Source: SIG437 sp045576235
GTDB taxonomy: Bacteria; Bacillota; Clostridia; UBA1381; UBA9506
DNA: 64,000 nt
Assembly (NCBI GenBank): GCA_045576235.1
Contig: JAZNGA010000054.1
Span: 1 to 64,000, forward strand
Direction of reading: 5' to 3'
Part shown: positions 59,944-64,000 of the stretch, piece by piece
Layout of the letters: every line of letters begins with the position of its first letter
Numbering within the stretch: the stretch's first letter is position 1
The notes under the pieces: generated by a model
The model's input: the letters and a program-made list of their open reading frames with translations, nothing else
What the model was told of the DNA's origin: nothing
Database searches by the model: none
Made by a program: the position numbers and the translations under genes

Positions 59944-61785
59944 TCATCCAAGCACCCAACCAGGAAGCAATTCCAAAGCTTCAGAATATGCCTTAGGAAC
60001 TTCAATTCCCGTCAGCACGGGATAATATATCGCAAAAAGGACAACAACGCAGACACAATATGCTATTATCACACCTGCGCGCCATTTTTTCGGTTTTCCC
60101 TCAAACCAGCTTTTCATCGCATTCACAGCCATCAGCACAACAAAAATGACACAAGGGAAGAAGTGATATATAAACGACGAACGCTCCACAAGCACCCATG
60201 GCAGATACATCGCAAGAAAACCTACAAGCATTGTCCAGAGCGCCTCGTCACCTTTTTTCTTTTTTAATATCAGCCAGAGAGATGCTATTAAAGATGGAAT
60301 TGTGAGCCACCAGACAAGAGGGTTTCCAAATGAGGTTATTCCCTTCCCGATTGTCTTGGGAGTGAACATCCTGTCGGGGCTGCTTGCATAGAGTGGCTTC
60401 TGGTCAAACGGCCACTGCCACCACTCTGACATATAGGGATGCTCTCCTTCTATTGTTGAATGATAGTTAAACATCGTTTCCTGATTTTTAAAGAAATAGG
60501 AAAGCTCCACGCCTTCATTATTTAATGTCGGCAAATATGACATAAAATATATTATGAAGGGAATCACCACGAAAAACAACGCCCCGCACGCAATCATTTT
60601 AACAGCACATGGTCTGAAGTTTTTAACGATTGATTTCAGCCATTTCTTTTCTTCATCGTTTCTCATTTTAATCTCAGAAAGCATGCGCTTTGCCTGTCTG
60701 AATTCTGCATATCTTCTGAAGAAAGTCGCAAAGAACAAGATGCAAAGTCCGACACCTGCATAAATTCCCTGCCACTTTGTTGCCGCGCCGAGACCGAAGA
60801 AAATGCCGCTTAAAAGAAGCGGAGGCACAGTTTTCTTAAAGCCTTCATTATAGAAGCTTTTAGAGATGAAAAGATACATGAAATAATATGAGCCCATAAC
60901 GAAGAAGGTTGTGTATGAGTCTATGGTTGCAAGTCTCGTCTGCGACAGATGCATAAAATCAAATGTGAACATCGTGCAGGCAAGAGTTGCCCAAGATGTT
61001 TTTTTGAGCATCTTTTTTCCCATCATATATGTAAGCGGAACCATCAAAACGCCGCAAAGTGCTCCGAAAAATCTCCAGCCAAACGGATTCATTCCAAAAA
61101 GCATAATGCCCCAGGAAATGATAATTTTGCCAAGAGGCGGATGCGTGTTTTCGTAAGGATGTCTGTCTGTTATATATTCATACGCTGTGCGCGGATGATA
61201 GATTTCGTCAAAATATGTTCCGTCAAACCACGAAAATTCATATTTCACCTTGTCCTGCTCGTCAATCAGAAGCTCCGCTGTCTCGTTGTCGCTTATTACC
61301 CTATCAGGAATGAATCTCTCGTTTTCTGTTCCTCCGAAAAACGCTATTTCGTTCAGATAAAATCTGTTATCGTCAGGCGTGAGTCTTAAATATCTCGTTG
61401 TCGTCTCTATGTTTACAGCTGTCCATTTAAACACCTTTTTAATTTCAAGCGTTGTCTCTAAAGGCTCAAAATTTTCACCGTCTGCCGATGTCTCAATCGT
61501 TATTGTTCTTGTGACCTTCCTTGTGTCAATATGTCTGTCAATCCAGCCCGCGTGGACATAAATTCTCCCGATGTCACACTCTTTGCCCATATCAACTATG
61601 ACGCTCTCTGCCTCATTCGGATACCATCCTTTTTCGGGGACATTCATCGAGCCAAGATTTAAGAAAGCCACAACAGAATATATTATTGTCAAAATTGCCA
61701 TAATTAAAAAATCCTTTTTCACAAAAGGAACATGTTCATACGGTTTTTGAAAATTGAATTTTGCCTTTGCTTTCTTTTTCATCAT
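59944..61785 (-). CDS. PMT-family mannosyltransferase with discoidin-like insert
   Basis: A 613-residue GT39 (dolichyl-phosphate-mannose protein mannosyltransferase) membrane enzyme. After the first transmembrane helix (about 22-42) comes an extracellular discoidin/F5-8C-like domain (about 45-150; ITIETSADGENFEPLETTLE and TRYLRLTPDDNRFYLNEIAF). Next is the catalytic loop with the acidic pair FDEIYHPRTAYEY and the motif THPPLGK, then about nine more helices. It probably transfers mannose from a lipid carrier to secreted proteins. Its ATG overlaps the upstream stop (TAATG). An ATG at 61782 is an alternative. Confidence 0.85.
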   Translation of the reverse strand: MMKKKAKAKFNFQKPYEHVPFVKKDFLIMAILTIIYSVVAFLNLGSMNVPEKGWYPNEAESVIVDMGKECDIGRIYVHAGWIDRHIDTRKVTRTITIETSADGENFEPLETTLEIKKVFKWTAVNIETTTRYLRLTPDDNRFYLNEIAFFGGTENERFIPDRVISDNETAELLIDEQDKVKYEFSWFDGTYFDEIYHPRTAYEYITDRHPYENTHPPLGKIIISWGIMLFGMNPFGWRFFGALCGVLMVPLTYMMGKKMLKKTSWATLACTMFTFDFMHLSQTRLATIDSYTTFFVMGSYYFMYLFISKSFYNEGFKKTVPPLLLSGIFFGLGAATKWQGIYAGVGLCILFFATFFRRYAEFRQAKRMLSEIKMRNDEEKKWLKSIVKNFRPCAVKMIACGALFFVVIPFIIYFMSYLPTLNNEGVELSYFFKNQETMFNYHSTIEGEHPYMSEWWQWPFDQKPLYASSPDRMFTPKTIGKGITSFGNPLVWWLTIPSLIASLWLILKKKKGDEALWTMLVGFLAMYLPWVLVERSSFIYHFFPCVIFVVLMAVNAMKSWFEGKPKKWRAGVIIAYCVCVVVLFAIYYPVLTGIEVPKAYSEALELLPGWVLG

Positions 61786-63161
61786 TATCTCTCCTTTTCT
61801 TCTGTAGCTTCCTTGTTTGACACTTCCTGAGCCTTCCTGCCAGACAACGAGGTAACAAAAACACAAATCGTAAATATGTAAATCAAAATGTTAAACCACG
61901 AATTTGCAATAAAAAGCGGATTGTTTCCATAAATAAACGAGTTTTCCTGAGCTTTTATAAGCGTCTGCGTGCAGTTTATAAAACTTGACACAGAGAAAAT
62001 CAAATATATAGCAAGCACTCTCATATCCTTTTTCAAAACAAAAATCATCAAAAGAATCATAAAAAGAGCGTGGATATATCTTTCGTGCATACCGTGGGCA
62101 AACATAAATATTGTCAAAACGGTGAAGGCGCCTGAATAGAAAATTTTCGTTCTGTCTTTTGATTTGAATATGACAAAGCCTGTTAAAAGTGACATTACGA
62201 CAATGAATATAAAACCCCACACCTTATATGAGAAAAAGAAAAAAATCTCCGAGTCATTTGCCCAGTTAGCTCCAAAAGCACCATAAAGGTTAGGCGCACA
62301 AAGTGTTGCATATGGATAAAGGGCCAGCGCGTTTTTATATTTTTCCGCTAAAAGTGCATAATTCCCACCCGTCACGGCAATCGGCACAATTAAAATCACT
62401 GATAAACCCAGCAAAACGCCAAACCCAACATTTTTCAGCATTTTCGTTCTCTCTTCTCTGTTTTTTACGACTTCAAAAAAATCTGCCAAAATGGTGAAAC
62501 CAAAAAGCGGCGCATAAATTATCAGTTGAGGCTTCGTGAGAAAAGCAAGAGCGAAAACTGCTGTCGCAAAAGCATATTTCTTCCTATATAAAAGGAGCAA
62601 CAGTCCGCAAACAAGCATAACAACAACGCTGTCAACCTGTCCCCAGACAGTCGAGTTTAAAATGTTCACAGGGTTAAACGCCGAAAAAAGCGCTAAAGCC
62701 ACAGCGATTTTTCCTCCTGTCCTCCCTTTGGCAAAACGGAAAATAAAGATTGAACAGAGCAAGTCAAAAAGAATGGGAACAAATCTGACAAAGCAAAGAT
62801 AAATATCAGAATCTGAACCCACGCCAAGAAGGTGCGCAATCTTACCCATTATGAAAAGGACATTCAAATATGCAGGCGGATAGTCAACATAGACATCTGT
62901 CGTGTAATATTGCCATATGTGATATTTCTCTCCAAACGAAGTCCACCACACGAAATTATATGTGTCGCTGACATACCCGATTGAAATCCGTGTTAAAGCA
63001 AGCTGAACAATAAATATTGCTGCAAGTATAACATATATTTTATTGTAGCTTTTTGAATCGTCTTCTTTTAAACTGCAGTCTTGTTTTCCTTTTATTACAA
63101 AAAAGCAAACAAGCGAAAAAGCCATTGAATAGATAACAGCACAAAAAGCGGCAATCTTCAC
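61785..63161 (-). CDS. GT-C family membrane glycosyltransferase
   Basis: A 458-residue polytopic membrane protein with about 11 helices. The extracellular segments YPPAYLNVL and NSTVWGQVDSVV, and the AHGMHERY loop, are typical of GT-C mannosyl/glucosyltransferases such as the Gpi18/Alg-type group. It uses a lipid-phosphate sugar donor. The start is GTG at 63161, with GAGGAGGG upstream. It is translationally coupled to the PMT gene, so the two probably build or attach the same glycan. Confidence 0.82.
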   Translation of the reverse strand: MKIAAFCAVIYSMAFSLVCFFVIKGKQDCSLKEDDSKSYNKIYVILAAIFIVQLALTRISIGYVSDTYNFVWWTSFGEKYHIWQYYTTDVYVDYPPAYLNVLFIMGKIAHLLGVGSDSDIYLCFVRFVPILFDLLCSIFIFRFAKGRTGGKIAVALALFSAFNPVNILNSTVWGQVDSVVVMLVCGLLLLLYRKKYAFATAVFALAFLTKPQLIIYAPLFGFTILADFFEVVKNREERTKMLKNVGFGVLLGLSVILIVPIAVTGGNYALLAEKYKNALALYPYATLCAPNLYGAFGANWANDSEIFFFFSYKVWGFIFIVVMSLLTGFVIFKSKDRTKIFYSGAFTVLTIFMFAHGMHERYIHALFMILLMIFVLKKDMRVLAIYLIFSVSSFINCTQTLIKAQENSFIYGNNPLFIANSWFNILIYIFTICVFVTSLSGRKAQEVSNKEATEEKER

Positions 63162-63196
63162 CTTTTCCCTCCTCTGCAGTTTAATTAACAGACATA

Positions 63197-64000
63197 TTAT
63201 TTATTCAGCACCTCTAAAGCTGCCATCAGCTGATCGTCCTCTTCCTTTGACAAAAGTCCGAGTCTGGCTAATTTTTCATCAGAAAGCGCAATCTCTATGT
63301 CAGGAGTGATGCCTTTTCCGTCAATACATTCGCCCTTTGGCGTGAAATATCTGGCGTTCGTTAAATATAATGCGGTTTGGGATGAAAGCTGATATGGCGT
63401 TTGTCCGACTGCCTTTCCAAAGCTCTGTTCTCCAACGACAATTCCAAGACCATATGCCTGAACGCTTCCTGCTAAAAGCTCTGACGCGCTCGCCGTTCCC
63501 CCGTTGATTAAAATTGCCATAGGTATTCCGACCTCATCAGAATCTGACCTGAAATATTCTCTCTTTCCGTCGTTGTCTTCCAAATATGCAATAATGCCTT
63601 CGGGAAGAAGCATATCACACATTGATATAACTGTGTGTGCATATCCGCCGGGATTGTTTCGCAAATCAATGATGAGAGATTTAGCGTCCATGTCTTTTAA
63701 GGTTTCTATAGCTGCGCGGAACTCTTCTTCCGTTCTGTTTTTAAATTCGGCTATTCTGACATATCCCACATCATCCATTTTTTCAAATCTGACGGTCTGA
63801 ATGTCAACACGCTCTCTCACGACAACAATCGAAAGCGGCTCATCGCTCTCTTCGCGGATAACCTTAAAATTTAACTTTGCTCCTTCTTCCGCGCCCTCTC
63901 CTCTTATGTGGGCAATAATCTTGTCATATGTGCTGTCGCTCACTTTAATTCCGTCAACCTCAATGATTTTATCGCCCGGAATTATTCCTGCTTTTTGCGC
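63197..64000 (-). CDS. ctpA: S41 C-terminal processing peptidase, N-terminus outside the window
   Basis: The visible 267 residues begin inside the PDZ domain (AGIIPGDKIIEVDGIKVSDS) and run through the S41 protease core. The catalytic Ser is in GGTASASELLAG and the Lys in GEQSFGKAVGQTPY. The reading frame is open to the window edge, so the gene starts beyond 64000. Such proteases sit outside the membrane and trim or degrade exported proteins; relatives act in sporulation (CtpB activates SpoIVFB). It precedes the GT-C genes by 35 bases. Confidence 0.93.
   Translation of the reverse strand, partial: AQKAGIIPGDKIIEVDGIKVSDSTYDKIIAHIRGEGAEEGAKLNFKVIREESDEPLSIVVVRERVDIQTVRFEKMDDVGYVRIAEFKNRTEEEFRAAIETLKDMDAKSLIIDLRNNPGGYAHTVISMCDMLLPEGIIAYLEDNDGKREYFRSDSDEVGIPMAILINGGTASASELLAGSVQAYGLGIVVGEQSFGKAVGQTPYQLSSQTALYLTNARYFTPKGECIDGKGITPDIEIALSDEKLARLGLLSKEEDDQLMAALEVLNK

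Noticed and set aside
63197..63943. S41 protease as a complete 248-residue protein starting at 63943
   Set aside because: The frame stays open to the window edge and the upstream codons continue a PDZ domain, so the true start is outside.
1..64000. tRNA, rRNA, CRISPR, prophage or insertion sequence
   Set aside because: I looked for T-loop GGTTCGA motifs, rRNA signatures, direct repeat arrays, transposases and phage genes and found none.

Overview
The window reads as chromosomal DNA from a spore-forming, anaerobic, low-GC member of the Clostridia. I infer this from an IspH-ribosomal protein S1 fusion, a spoIVFA/spoIVFB pair, a YtxC homologue, a RemB-type regulator, a long single-chain pyruvate:ferredoxin oxidoreductase, AT-rich DNA and strong AGGAGG-type ribosome binding sites. 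I see no tRNA, rRNA, CRISPR array, prophage or insertion sequence. The species cannot be named from the sequence.

Layout. 1-11 kb lies mostly on the minus strand: a CofE-like protein with a divergent LysR regulator, the cmk-plsC-ispH/S1 operon, spoIVFA-spoIVFB, class II aldolase, an RluA-type pseudouridine synthase and homoserine dehydrogenase. At 11.0-14.4 kb is an origin-type segment, dnaA-yaaA-recF-remB. dnaN is missing from its usual place, and gyrB-gyrA lie 10 kb further on in the opposite orientation. 14.4-24.4 kb holds a permease, a DUF4364 protein, a cysteine synthase variant, an SLH-anchored M15 peptidase, PFOR, and a PIG-L deacetylase paired with a divergent NagB-like protein. 24.6-30.6 kb holds gyrA, gyrB and an ATP-grasp ligase.

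30.7-43.3 kb is more accessory: a secreted stalk-domain protein, phoH-ybeY, a ROK repressor with a clear promoter and palindromic operator, a DegT-type aminotransferase, a Gfo/Idh dehydrogenase, a D,D-carboxypeptidase, YtxC, a GME-fold-like protein, a 700-residue putative glycosidase and a DJ-1/PfpI protein. 43.4-55.8 kb is a long co-directional housekeeping run: truB, ribF, ymdB, 5-formyl-THF cyclo-ligase, a DUF6106-like protein, cinA, recA, an amidohydrolase, a TagA-type glycosyltransferase, era, a very short yqzL, recO, and a radical SAM gene with its DUF2344 partner. A decayed amidohydrolase follows. 56-64 kb is on the minus strand: a secreted protein with a PTET linker, a ROK glucokinase, rlmB, two GT-C membrane glycosyltransferases (one with a discoidin-like insert) and the C-terminal part of an S41 protease that runs off the end.

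How the genes may work together. PFOR and aldolase serve central fermentation. PIG-L plus NagB-like, ROK plus DegT plus Gfo/Idh, the glycosidase and glucokinase suggest amino-sugar or modified-sugar metabolism, but the substrate is not shown by the sequence. Best candidates for something undescribed are the amino-sugar modules with an altered NagB active-site loop, the discoidin-containing mannosyltransferase pair, the LysR/CofE-like pair with its palindrome, and the structured intergenic DNA at 85-240.
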